Below, piece after piece: positions 1 through 7,745 of a DNA stretch of 64,000 nucleotides. Positions within the stretch are counted from its first letter, which is position 1. The number at the start of each line of letters is the position of its first letter. The DNA is taken from NCBI RefSeq assembly GCF_900105805.1, contig NZ_LT629788.1, forward strand, positions 186,001 to 250,000, written 5' to 3'. Below the pieces are notes generated by a model. That model was not told the DNA's origin. It saw nothing but the letters and a program-made list of their open reading frames with translations, and did not search any database. The DNA is from Pseudomonas moraviensis (lineage in GTDB: Bacteria; Pseudomonadota; Gammaproteobacteria; Pseudomonadales; Pseudomonadaceae). The position numbers were made by a program, and so were the translations under genes.

Positions 1-2
1 TT

Positions 3-1100
3 GGCAATACGTCGCAAGGGCGCTGGAATGCGCTCGATGCGAGTCTGACCCGGATGACCACCGCATTCGGCACGGCATTGGCGCCGTTGGCCGATGGTGC
101 CGCAGTGGTGCTCACCGCGCTGGCCAATGGCGTGAGTACTGCGGCGGAGGCTTTACCGGCGCTTACTGCAGGATTGGTTCTGCTTGGTGCCGCTGCTCTT
201 CCTTTTGTTGGCGGGGCGCTGAAAACCGGCGTTGCGTCAGTCCTCGACACCGTTTCCGCGAAGCTGTTACGTCTGGCGACGACACGATTGCCCCCCGATA
301 TTGCTGATGCCATCGTCGGTGACGATGTCTCTGATGGCGGACGGAAAAATAAACGATCGGGTCGTCGACCGGGTCGGCGCTCGCCGGCCAGAACATCGGC
401 GCGCACGACAGTTCCACGCGCCAGTGGGAGCAGTCGTTTGGGGGGGCTCACGGCCAAGGTCGCGCCTCTGTTTGATGACATCAAAACGGGCTTCAAACTG
501 TTCACCGATGGCCTGGGCAACAGCCAGATGGCATCGCGACTCAAAGGGCCCTTTGCCAAGCTTATGCCCCTGGTCGAAAGCGTTGGCGCCAAGGTCATGC
601 CAAAAATCGCCCATGCGCTGCCGGCGGTAAAACTGGGAGCGCCGCTGGCCGTTGCCCACGCGGCCTATACCGGACTGAAAGGTTGGCGAGAAGGCGATGA
701 CCAAGCGGTCAAAGGTGCGGCCGGCGAGCTGGCCGGCACTGCCATTGGCGCCACGATCGGTACTTTCATTGCGCCCGGTATTGGGACATTTCTCGGTGGG
801 ACTCTTGGCGGAATGCTCGGTTCTTACGTCGGTGAACAATGGGGCAAGCCTGCCGAGGACAAACTTGCGCCTCCCGCTCAAGTGGCCAAGGATCTGAGTA
901 ACGCTCAGACGCAGAACCAGCAGATCACCTACGCGCCGTCGATTCAGATCAGCGGCAGTGAAATCGCCAGCTCCGAAAAAGTCGGCGCGGTGATCTCGCA
1001 AGTGATGCAAAACCATTTCAGTACTCAGTTCATATCGACAATGAGTACCAACCCCCTCGCCACCCGCCGTGACGCAGCTCTGACCGATGGAGTCGCCTGA
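3..1100 (+). CDS. Tail tape measure protein, 3' part (P2-like tail module)
   Basis: The reading frame is open from the window edge (base 3), so the start lies upstream and only the last 365 residues are seen. The segment is alanine/glycine-rich with long hydrophobic stretches, including a Gly-rich region (GTAIGATIGTFIAPGIGTFL), as is usual for the C-terminal part of tape measure proteins. These set tail length and occupy the tube lumen. The stop overlaps the start of the gpU-like gene, and the order tape measure-gpU-gpX-gpD is that of phage P2 and of R-type pyocins. It is distinct from the second tape measure at 5970. Confidence 0.75.
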   Translation, partial: GNTSQGRWNALDASLTRMTTAFGTALAPLADGAAVVLTALANGVSTAAEALPALTAGLVLLGAAALPFVGGALKTGVASVLDTVSAKLLRLATTRLPPDIADAIVGDDVSDGGRKNKRSGRRPGRRSPARTSARTTVPRASGSSRLGGLTAKVAPLFDDIKTGFKLFTDGLGNSQMASRLKGPFAKLMPLVESVGAKVMPKIAHALPAVKLGAPLAVAHAAYTGLKGWREGDDQAVKGAAGELAGTAIGATIGTFIAPGIGTFLGGTLGGMLGSYVGEQWGKPAEDKLAPPAQVAKDLSNAQTQNQQITYAPSIQISGSEIASSEKVGAVISQVMQNHFSTQFISTMSTNPLATRRDAALTDGVA

Positions 1101-1483
1101 TGAAACAACAAATGGCACTGGGCAGTTTCATCTTCGGTCTGTCGCGCAACTTTGCGTATCACCAGTTGCTGCGCAAGGCTGATGGCGGCTGGACCGAAAT
1201 ACAGATCCTCACCAGCAAACCCAAGTCCAGCCAGACCGGACAGAAACCGGAAACCCTGACCATCACCGGCAAATCGATGTACGCCGTAGCCATGGATCGG
1301 CTCGATGAATTACGAGCCTTGCAGGCGCTGCGCATGCCTCTGCCGTTGATCGACGGCATCGGTCGCAATTGGGGCCTGTGGCGGATCAATAGCGTTCAGG
1401 AAACCCAGACCCAGATCATCGATGACGGCACCGCGATGGTGGTCGATTGGGTGATTGAATTGGCGGAGTTCAACAATGCGTAA
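1100..1483 (+). CDS. Phage tail protein, P2 gpU family
   Basis: This 127-residue protein matches the gpU family in length and in its opening (MALGSFIFGL) and in the phrase GIGRNWGLWRINSVQE. In P2-like tails gpU acts at the tail end as a completion or terminator-type protein. The start ATG overlaps the tape-measure stop (TGATGA arrangement), and the end overlaps the gpX start by eight bases, so the genes are translationally packed as in one tail operon. Confidence 0.85.
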   Translation: MKQQMALGSFIFGLSRNFAYHQLLRKADGGWTEIQILTSKPKSSQTGQKPETLTITGKSMYAVAMDRLDELRALQALRMPLPLIDGIGRNWGLWRINSVQETQTQIIDDGTAMVVDWVIELAEFNNA

Positions 1484-1688
1484 AGCACGAAGCGTGGCCG
1501 GTGATTCGGTGAATCTGCTGCTCTACCGCGAAACCGGGCGCAGTGATGACGCTGCCGAAGAAGCGCTGTGGAAGCTCAACCCGACCCTGGCCGAGCACGG
1601 GCCGGTGCTGCCTGCTGGCGTCTGGATCGGGCTGCCGGAACTGGATGTGAAACCCGCCGTGGTCAAAGCGCCGACGGCTTGGGATTAG
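1476..1688 (+). CDS. Phage tail protein X (P2 gpX family)
   Basis: The protein has 70 residues and begins MRKARSVAGDSVNLLLYRETG. The motif GDSV followed by WKLNPTLAEHGPVLPAGVWIGLPE is the LysM-like fold of gpX, which binds the baseplate hub region. The start at 1476 was chosen over an upstream ATG (1455) because it gives the family's usual length and overlaps the gpU stop as ATGCGTAA. Confidence 0.88.
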   Translation: MRKARSVAGDSVNLLLYRETGRSDDAAEEALWKLNPTLAEHGPVLPAGVWIGLPELDVKPAVVKAPTAWD

Positions 1689-1696
1689 GAGGTTGC

Positions 1697-2725
1697 ATGG
1701 CACTGGGATTTACGCCGGCAGTGAATATTTACGGGGCCAACGCGGCCCTGCTCAATCAGCGCCTGATCAGTTGGGAGCACATCGACGCCGCCGGTTTCGA
1801 GTCCGATCAACTGACGTTGACCGTCGATCTGGAGGGGCTTGAGGGGTTGCCGAATCTGGGCGGCAGGATCGGCCTGCAAGTCGGTTATCGAGAAACCGCA
1901 ATGGTCGACAAAGGCCTGTTCAAAGTGACGCGTCTGACGCCGACACTGTTTCCGTTTCGCCTCACCCTGGTGGCCACTGCGGCGCCGTTCAGCAAGGACG
2001 ATGAAACCGGCTTCAAGCAGCGCCGCACCGTCAGTCATGGGCCGACGACGCTGGGTGGATTATTTCGTCAGCTGGTCGAGCCGCACGGCTTTTCGCCGCG
2101 GGTCGCGCCTGAGATTTCGTTGATCCGCATCGAGCACATCGACCAGTCCAACGAAACGGATATGGGCTTTGTCACCCGTCTGGCGAAAAAGTACAACGTC
2201 GTCGCCAAGCCGTATGGCGATGTATACGTGCTGGCGCGGCCCGGGCAGACCAAGTCGTTGTCGGGACAGGTTCTGCCGGACGTGACCCTGTCGGTTACTC
2301 ACAATAACCGACCCGGCGATCCCGCCTTCATCAGCGCCACGCTGGAAGAATCTGCCCGCGAGCAGGCCAAGGGCTGCAAGACCTGTTTCTGGGATGCGGC
2401 GTCCGGGGTGTTGCGCTGGGTTGAAACGGGCGTTGCGCCGTTCAAGACCTTGCGCCAGAAGCAGCCCAGCGAAGCCGATGCGATCGCAGTAGGCGAGGGC
2501 GAAGTGCGCAAGATGCTGCGGCAGAAGTACAAGGTGAAAATCACCTGCCCGGGCGATCCACGGCTGGCCGCCGAAGGTCTGGTGTTGCTCGACGAGAGCT
2601 GGCCGGACTTCATGCGCGGGCGCTGGTCGATCGACAAGGTCACCGCCAGCGGCAGTCGCGAGAACAGCTATCGCTGCCTGATTGATGCCTCGGGCCTAGA
2701 TCCGAAGGCTGATTTAAAAGACTGA
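1697..2725 (+). CDS. Baseplate hub / late control protein D (P2 gpD family)
   Basis: This 342-residue protein belongs to the phage late control D family, which shares its fold with VgrG/T4 gp27 and forms the hub carrying the tail spike. It opens MALGFTPAVNIYGANAALLN and contains the sheet-rich family pattern. An AGGAGG ribosome site lies a few bases before the ATG at 1697; the longer frame from 1568 overlaps gpX and has no such site. It is the last gene of the P2-like module; a REP pair and then the Mu-like module follow directly. Confidence 0.88.
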   Translation: MALGFTPAVNIYGANAALLNQRLISWEHIDAAGFESDQLTLTVDLEGLEGLPNLGGRIGLQVGYRETAMVDKGLFKVTRLTPTLFPFRLTLVATAAPFSKDDETGFKQRRTVSHGPTTLGGLFRQLVEPHGFSPRVAPEISLIRIEHIDQSNETDMGFVTRLAKKYNVVAKPYGDVYVLARPGQTKSLSGQVLPDVTLSVTHNNRPGDPAFISATLEESAREQAKGCKTCFWDAASGVLRWVETGVAPFKTLRQKQPSEADAIAVGEGEVRKMLRQKYKVKITCPGDPRLAAEGLVLLDESWPDFMRGRWSIDKVTASGSRENSYRCLIDASGLDPKADLKD

Positions 2726-2748
2726 TTCCGCAGCGACCCGGTTCCTTT

Positions 2749-2837
2749 ATAGGAGTGAGCCTGCTCGCGATAGCGGTGCCACAGCCAAAATCAATGTGTC
2801 TGACCCACCGCTATCGCGAGCAGGCTCACTCCTACAG
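2749..2837. repeat. REPIN (family A) inside the tailocin cluster
   Basis: Two inverted copies of a REP arm (GTAGGAGTGAGCCTGCTC then GCGATAGCG) flank a short spacer of about 28 bases. The left copy is slightly degenerate (TATAGGAG). It sits between the P2-like gpD gene and the first gene of the Mu-like module. The same arm recurs at 10031, 25788, 26708, 29052, 34431, 52922 and 63942. Confidence 0.95.
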
Positions 2838-2872
2838 GGGCCTGTGGTCATTTTCATAATCTGGAACACCCC

Positions 2873-3457
2873 ATGAAGATCACCCCGATCCTCACGCACT
2901 TGCGTGGGCAATGCCCCAGCCTTGCCAACCGTATTTCGGTGGGTGTCGATCTGGCGTTGCTGCAGGGCAGCCCCGATCTCCCGACACCCTCGGCCCACGT
3001 TCTGCCGCTGGCCGATCTGGCCAGTGTCGGCAGCGCACAGAACCTCACCGCCCAACCGATCCGCGAGCGCTTCGAAATCGTTCTGGCGCTTGATGCCTCT
3101 GACCCTACAAAAGCGCTGGATCTGTTGCACGACCTGCGCGCCGAACTGTGGCGCGCGCTGGTGGGGTTCAAGCCCGACTCCGACTACAGCGCCATCGTCT
3201 ATGACGGCGGTGAGCTGGTGTCGATCAACACCAGCCGCGTGTTTTATCGGCTGCGTTTTTACGCCGAGTTCCAGCTCGGCCGCAATCTGCCGAGTCAGCC
3301 TGCGGAGAGTTGGCACGAGCGCGAACTGGACGCTTTGTCGTCCTTTACCGGGATGACGGTGCGGGTCGATGCGATCGATCCGGCCGACCCCAACCTGCAA
3401 CGCCCGGGCCCCGATGGCCGGGTGGAAATGACTTTCTCTGGAGACGCAACCCCATGA
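2873..3457 (+). CDS. Tail terminator-like protein (Mu gp37 / DUF1834-type position)
   Basis: This 194-residue protein is the first gene of the Mu-like contractile-tail module. Its length, mixed alpha/beta composition and place directly before the DUF2635 and sheath genes match Mu gp37, the tail terminator. Sequence identity to the family was judged by eye and context, so the assignment is moderate. The ribosome site is weak (CTGGAACACC), perhaps because the REPIN just upstream separated it from the preceding operon. It ends in an ATGA overlap with the next gene. Confidence 0.7.
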   Translation: MKITPILTHLRGQCPSLANRISVGVDLALLQGSPDLPTPSAHVLPLADLASVGSAQNLTAQPIRERFEIVLALDASDPTKALDLLHDLRAELWRALVGFKPDSDYSAIVYDGGELVSINTSRVFYRLRFYAEFQLGRNLPSQPAESWHERELDALSSFTGMTVRVDAIDPADPNLQRPGPDGRVEMTFSGDATP

Positions 3458-3636
3458 GCAACCGCATCACCGTAGTGCCGGCCGCCGGCCGTGTCGTACC
3501 TGACCCGGAGGCGGGCGACCTGCTGCCGGACGCAGGCCGTGAAGTGCTGGACAGCGCCTGGTGGCGCCGACGTCTGGCGGACGGCGATATCACACTAAAA
3601 ACCGCAAAAGCGGCTAAACCACAGGGAGCCAAATAA
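3454..3636 (+). CDS. DUF2635 family small tail protein (Mu gp38-like)
   Basis: The protein has 60 residues and opens MSNRITVVPAAGRVVPDPEAG, then SAWWRRRLADGDI, which is the DUF2635 pattern. In Mu-like phages this small protein of unknown role lies between the tail terminator and the sheath gene, exactly as here. It overlaps the preceding stop by four bases, and its own stop overlaps the sheath ATG (TAATG). Confidence 0.85.
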   Translation: MSNRITVVPAAGRVVPDPEAGDLLPDAGREVLDSAWWRRRLADGDITLKTAKAAKPQGAK

Positions 3637-5132
3637 TGGCGATCGGATTCAGCAACATCCCGGCGGACATTCGTGTGCCGCTGTTCTATGCCGAAATGGA
3701 CAACTCGGCGGCCAATAGCGCGACCTCGGCCATGCGCCGTTTGATCGTCGCGCAGGTCAACGACAACATTGCCCCGACCGAAGTCGGCAAACTGGTGCTG
3801 GTCTCCAGCGTGGCACTGGCGAAAAGCATCGGCGGCCAGGGCTCGATGCTCGCTTCGATGTACGAGACCTTCCGCAAGGCTGACCCGATCGGCGAGATCT
3901 GGTGCCTGCCGCTGCACAACACCGAAGGCGCCATCGCCAAAGGTGTACTGACCCTGACCGGAGCTGCGACCCAGGCTGGCATGCTCAACCTTTATGTCGG
4001 CGGCGTGCGTGTGCAGGCCACCGTGGTCAATGGCGCCACTGCTGCTCAAGCGGCCACTGCGCTGGCGCAGAAAATCAACGCCACTGCCGACTTGCCGGTG
4101 AGCGCTGCCGCTGCCGAAGGTGTCGTCACCCTGACTGCCAAATGGACGGGCGACAGCGGCAACGACATCAGCCTGCAATTCAATCGCCTGGGCAAAAGCA
4201 ATGGCGAAGAAACCCCGGCTGGCTTGACCAGCGCAATCACCTCCATGACCGGCGGCGCCGGTGTGCCGGATCAGATCGCCGCCGTCGCGGCACTGGGTGA
4301 TGAGCCGTTCGAGTTCATCGCACTGCCATGGTCCGATCTGGCTACGTTGAATGTCTGGCAAGCGGTCATGGATGACAGCACCGGGCGCTGGTCGTGGGCC
4401 AAGCAATTGTTCGGTCACGTCTACAGTGCCAAACGCGGCACCGTCGGCACGCTGGTCGCTGCAGGCCAGGCGCGCAACGATCAGCACATGACCATTCAGG
4501 CGCTGGAACCGGGCGTACCGCAACCCTTCTGGGTACAAGCGGCGGCACTGGCTGCGCGCACCGCGGTGTTCATCTCCGCCGACGCCAGCCGTCCGACGCA
4601 AAGCGGCAGTCTGCCGGGCGTTGACCCGGCGCCGGCAAGCGAGCGTTTTACCCTGACCGAGCGTCAGTCGCTGCTCAACTACGGCATCGCCACTGCTTAC
4701 TACGAAGGCGGTTATGTGCGCATCCAGCGCTCGATCACCACCTACCAGAAAAACGCCTACGGTCAGGCCGACAACTCCTATCTGGACAGCGAAACCATGC
4801 ACCAGTCGGCGTTCATCGTGCGCCGTCTGCAAAGCGTGATCACCAGCAAGTACGGGCGGCACAAACTGGCCTCCGACGGCACCCGTTTCGGCGCCGGCCA
4901 GCCGATCGTCACGCCAGCGACCATTCGCGGTGAGCTGATCGCGCAGTACGCCAAGCTTGAACTGGAAGGCCACGTGGAAAACGCCGAGCTGTTCGCCGAG
5001 CACCTGATCGTCGAACGCGACGTGCAGGACCCGAGCCGCGTGAACGTGCTCTTCCCGCCGGATTACATCAACGGCCTGCGCGTGTTCGCACTGCTCAACC
5101 AGTTCCGTCTGCAGTACGACGACGCGGCCTGA
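3636..5132 (+). CDS. Contractile tail sheath protein (Mu gpL family)
   Basis: This 498-residue protein is a tail sheath subunit: it opens MAIGFSNIPADIRVPLFYAEMDNS, as Mu-like sheath proteins do, and has the family's C-terminal stretch (NVLFPPDYINGLRVFALLNQ). The sheath polymer contracts to drive the tube through the target envelope. Its presence shows that this particle is of the contractile, R-type kind. It is translationally coupled to the DUF2635 gene. A terminator-like hairpin lies between it and the tube gene. Confidence 0.95.
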   Translation: MAIGFSNIPADIRVPLFYAEMDNSAANSATSAMRRLIVAQVNDNIAPTEVGKLVLVSSVALAKSIGGQGSMLASMYETFRKADPIGEIWCLPLHNTEGAIAKGVLTLTGAATQAGMLNLYVGGVRVQATVVNGATAAQAATALAQKINATADLPVSAAAAEGVVTLTAKWTGDSGNDISLQFNRLGKSNGEETPAGLTSAITSMTGGAGVPDQIAAVAALGDEPFEFIALPWSDLATLNVWQAVMDDSTGRWSWAKQLFGHVYSAKRGTVGTLVAAGQARNDQHMTIQALEPGVPQPFWVQAAALAARTAVFISADASRPTQSGSLPGVDPAPASERFTLTERQSLLNYGIATAYYEGGYVRIQRSITTYQKNAYGQADNSYLDSETMHQSAFIVRRLQSVITSKYGRHKLASDGTRFGAGQPIVTPATIRGELIAQYAKLELEGHVENAELFAEHLIVERDVQDPSRVNVLFPPDYINGLRVFALLNQFRLQYDDAA

Positions 5133-5156
5133 TTTGCGCAGTCGACGTCAGCATTC

Positions 5157-5180
5157 AGCCCGCCTCGCGTGGGCTTTTTA
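5157..5180 (+). terminator. Intercistronic terminator-like hairpin between sheath and tube genes
   Basis: A seven-pair stem (AGCCCGC with GTGGGCT, one G-T pair) with a five-base loop is followed by TTTTTATTT. It is directed along the operon and ends about 20 bases before the tube start, next to the tube ribosome site (AAGGGAG). It may act as a partial terminator or an RNA-processing/stability element that sets sheath:tube dosage. Confidence 0.6.
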
Positions 5181-5198
5181 TTTGAAGGGAGAAACACC

Positions 5199-5546
5199 AT
5201 GGGTCAACTGATTGCAGGCACCTGCTACGTCAAGGTCGACGGCGCACAATTGACCATCAATGGCGGCTGCGAAGCCCCGCTGATGGCCGTCAAACGTGAA
5301 ACCGTCGTGCCCGGTTTCTACAAGGAAACCGATATCGCGCCGTCGTTCAAAGTGACCGCGCTGCACACCGCCGACTTCCCGCTGAAGAAGCTGATCGAAG
5401 GCACCGATATCACCGTCACCTGCGAATTCAGCAACGGCAAAGTCTACGTACTGGCCGGCGCTTACCTGGTCGAGGAACCGGTCTCCAAAGGCGACGACGC
5501 CACCATCGAACTGAAATTCGAGGGCATCAAGGGGACCTGGCAATGA
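5199..5546 (+). CDS. Phage tail tube protein (Mu gpM family)
   Basis: This 115-residue protein opens MGQLIAGTCYVKVDGAQLTI and ends with the KGDDATIELKFEGIKG pattern of the Mu gpM tail tube family. It forms the inner rigid tube that is propelled by the sheath. The start at 5199 was chosen over the frame start at 5169, which lies inside the hairpin, because AAGGGAG precedes the ATG at proper spacing. The last four bases overlap the start of the gpE-like chaperone. Confidence 0.9.
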   Translation: MGQLIAGTCYVKVDGAQLTINGGCEAPLMAVKRETVVPGFYKETDIAPSFKVTALHTADFPLKKLIEGTDITVTCEFSNGKVYVLAGAYLVEEPVSKGDDATIELKFEGIKGTWQ

Positions 5547-5839
5547 GCGGCGCAGTGAAGCTTCAGGTGGCGATCGAAGCCCACGGCGAGCCCCTGACCG
5601 AACTCGTCCTACGCCGTCCGACGGTGCAGGAAGTGCGAACGATCAAGGCGCTGCCGTACAAGATCGACAAGAGCGAAGAAGTCAGCCTCGACATGGACGT
5701 GGCGGCCAAATACATCGCCGTGTGCGCCGGCATCCCGCCGTCGTCGGTCAACCAGTTGGATCTGGCCGACCTCAACGCGCTGAGCTGGGCCGTCGCGAGT
5801 TTTTTCATGAGTGCGGCGTCGGAGCCATCACCGACCTGA
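5543..5839 (+). CDS. Tail assembly chaperone, short form (Mu gp41 / P2 gpE-like)
   Basis: The 98-residue zero-frame product is a tail assembly protein of the gpE/gp41 type: it opens MSGAVKLQVAIEAHGEPLTELVLRRPTV, with a helical C-terminal half. It lies between tube and tape measure, where tailed phages keep a pair of chaperones made by programmed frameshifting. The zero-frame tail after the slip site (MSAASEPSPT) is short. Confidence 0.88.
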   Translation: MSGAVKLQVAIEAHGEPLTELVLRRPTVQEVRTIKALPYKIDKSEEVSLDMDVAAKYIAVCAGIPPSSVNQLDLADLNALSWAVASFFMSAASEPSPT

Positions 5840-5970
5840 TCGCTGTCGCCTATGACCTGGCCTGGTTCTGGAAGGTTGACCCCGAACAGATGATGGCCAG
5901 GCCACTGGATGTGCTCCGCGAATCGCTGGAGCACGCGCAACGGATCAACGCGATGCAGCAGGTGCAGTGA
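5543..5970 (+). CDS. Tail assembly chaperone, -1 frameshift product (gpE+E' / gp41-41' type)
   Basis: A canonical slippery heptamer T_TTT_TTC occupies 5800-5806, with zero-frame codons AGT TTT TTC. A -1 slip there joins the first 88 codons to a downstream frame reading HECGVGAITDLIAVAYDLAWFW and ending at 5970, a product of about 142 residues. The frame after the site has no start or ribosome site of its own at a sensible place and overlaps the zero frame by 33 bases. In P2, Mu and lambda the equivalent extended protein binds the tape measure protein. The stop overlaps the tape measure ATG (TGATG). Confidence 0.82.
5800..5806 (+). promoter_or_regulatory. Programmed -1 ribosomal frameshift site T_TTT_TTC
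   Basis: The run of six T and one C is in the exact X_XXY_YYZ register for the zero frame of the gpE-like gene. Slipping back one base gives TTT TTT then CAT GAG, which continues without a stop to 5970. Confidence 0.82.
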
Positions 5971-7745
5971 TGGCAGACGAAGAGAAGAAAACCCCGAAAC
6001 CGGTGCTGATCACCGGCATCGATGAACTCTCGCCCAAACTGGGCGCCCTGCGTGTGAAGGTCGAGAGTTTCAAAAACAATCTCGAGCAGACCGGCCTCGG
6101 CAAACTGGACATCAGTGGTCTGTTCAAGGGCGGCAGTGTCATCACGCCGTTCGTGGAAGGGATCAAATCGGCGGCGGCGTTCCAGGGCAAATTGAACGAA
6201 GTCAGCGACACGGCGAAAACCGTCGATCCTTCCGCCGCGCCGAAAGCCGCCGCGCAGAACATGAATGTGTTCAGTGCGTCCATGGAAAAGGTTTCGGCCT
6301 CGGTCGACGCCGCGCTGGTGCCAGCCGTCGGGGCGCTGGTGGTTGGCCTGGAGCCGGTGCTGACTCAGGTCGGCAGCCTGCTCGCCGACAATCCGCAACT
6401 GGTCGAAGGCCTGGCGGCGGGGGCCATTGCCTTTTCGGCGATGCAAACCGCAGTGGCCGGCGCCACGCAAGTGTTCGATGTGATGAGCATGGTGCTGAAG
6501 ACCAACCCGATCATGCTGATTGCCATGGGCATTGCCGTCGCCGCCGGTCTGATCGTGGCCAACTGGACACCGATCAGCGCCTTCTTCACAAGGATGTGGG
6601 AAGGCGTGAAAAACGCCGGGGCGAGTGCGATGGCGACGTTGCGCTCGATACTCGACTGGCGACCGATGGCTGCACTGGCGGCGCTGTGGGAGCCGCTCGG
6701 CGGATTCTTTTCGGGCATCTGGGACAAAGTCAAAGCAGTCACCGCGCCGGTGACTGACTTTTTGCAATCGGTGTTTTCCTGGTCCCCGGCCGGAATGATC
6801 ATTGAAAACTGGGGGCCGCTGACTGGCCTATTCTCGGCGATCTGGGAATTGCTCAAGGCCTTGAGTGTGCCGGTGATGGCGTTTCTCAGAAACCTGTTCG
6901 ATTTCTCGCCGATGCAGATGATTACCGATGCGTGGGGTGGTGTCGTGACGTTCTTCGAACCGATGTTCACGACGCTGCGATCGGCCGTACAAAGCACCCG
7001 GGATATCCTGCGGACGCTATTCGATTTTTTCCCGATGCAAATGCTCACCAGCGCCTGGGGTGGGATTGTCGGGTTCTTCGAACCGATCTGGATGGCGCTG
7101 CAAACGTCTGTGCAGCGGGTCAGAGGCTTTTTCACCAGCCTGTTCGAGTGGTCGCCGCTGGAGCAGGTTGCTCAGTATTGGCAGCCGATCGGTGAGGTCT
7201 TTTCGGCGATCTGGGGCGTCGTGTTGGCGCTTTCCGCGCCGGTCGTGGATTTTCTGCACAGTCTGTTCGAATGGAAACCTCTGGATCAGATCATCGAGAG
7301 TTGGGGGCCGATCACTGAGTGGTTCGGCGAGTTGTGGCAAAAGCTGCAAACCGTCATTGCGCCTATCAAGGAGTTGTTCGAGGGTGGCTTCGCCGGACTG
7401 ATCGCCAAGGTCACCGGCAAGGTCGAAACGCTGACCCAAGCGCAACGCGAGACCAATGCCGAAGGCAAAGGCGAACTGGCACCGGCGTTCTTCGCTGCCA
7501 GTCCGGCGCCTGCTGGCAACGGTGCACTGCAAAGCGGTTCGTTGCCGCAAACCTCCAGCGCGCTGATCCAGCAAAGCGCCGCCAATAACCGTACGCAACT
7601 CGAAGGCGGTCTGACCGTGCGCTTCGAAAATGCGCCGGCGGGCCTGCGCACCGAACAACCGCAAACCAATCAACCTGGCCTGGCCGTGTCTTCACGCATC
7701 GGCTATCGCTCGCTGTCGACAGGAGGTTCCAATGAACTGGCGTGA
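5970..7745 (+). CDS. Tail tape measure protein of the Mu-like module, with 41-residue tandem repeats
   Basis: This 591-residue protein is placed directly after the frameshifted chaperone, as is Mu gp42. Residues 1-160 are helical. A hydrophobic segment (NPIMLIAMGIAVAAGLIVANW) precedes a tandem array from about residue 228 to 470. Each unit is 41 residues (123 bases) and reads roughly F-(D/E)-W-x-P...W-x-P-(I/L)...F...W...PV..F. Unit starts are at 6651, 6774, 6897, 7020, 7143 and 7266, with an exact 123-base period, the last unit being cut short. The Gln/Ala-rich tail is low-complexity. ATG at 5970 was preferred over GTG at 5967 because of the TGATG coupling. Confidence 0.88.
   Translation: MADEEKKTPKPVLITGIDELSPKLGALRVKVESFKNNLEQTGLGKLDISGLFKGGSVITPFVEGIKSAAAFQGKLNEVSDTAKTVDPSAAPKAAAQNMNVFSASMEKVSASVDAALVPAVGALVVGLEPVLTQVGSLLADNPQLVEGLAAGAIAFSAMQTAVAGATQVFDVMSMVLKTNPIMLIAMGIAVAAGLIVANWTPISAFFTRMWEGVKNAGASAMATLRSILDWRPMAALAALWEPLGGFFSGIWDKVKAVTAPVTDFLQSVFSWSPAGMIIENWGPLTGLFSAIWELLKALSVPVMAFLRNLFDFSPMQMITDAWGGVVTFFEPMFTTLRSAVQSTRDILRTLFDFFPMQMLTSAWGGIVGFFEPIWMALQTSVQRVRGFFTSLFEWSPLEQVAQYWQPIGEVFSAIWGVVLALSAPVVDFLHSLFEWKPLDQIIESWGPITEWFGELWQKLQTVIAPIKELFEGGFAGLIAKVTGKVETLTQAQRETNAEGKGELAPAFFAASPAPAGNGALQSGSLPQTSSALIQQSAANNRTQLEGGLTVRFENAPAGLRTEQPQTNQPGLAVSSRIGYRSLSTGGSNELA
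6651..7376 (+). repeat. In-frame 123-bp tandem repeat array in the tape measure gene
   Basis: Six units start at 6651, 6774, 6897, 7020, 7143 and 7266. The spacing is constant at 123 bases although the base sequence has diverged, so the selection is on protein period. The conserved positions are aromatic and proline residues. Confidence 0.85.

Noticed and set aside
3345..5003. Long open frame (552 codons) on the minus strand
   Set aside because: It lies antisense to the tail sheath gene, has low-complexity His/Arg/Gln-rich composition and no family features. It is a high-GC shadow frame.
5543..5970. Frameshift in the gpE-like gene taken as a pseudogene or sequencing error
   Set aside because: The slip site is a canonical -1 heptamer and the gene order is that of phages with known programmed frameshifting, so a functional site is the better reading.
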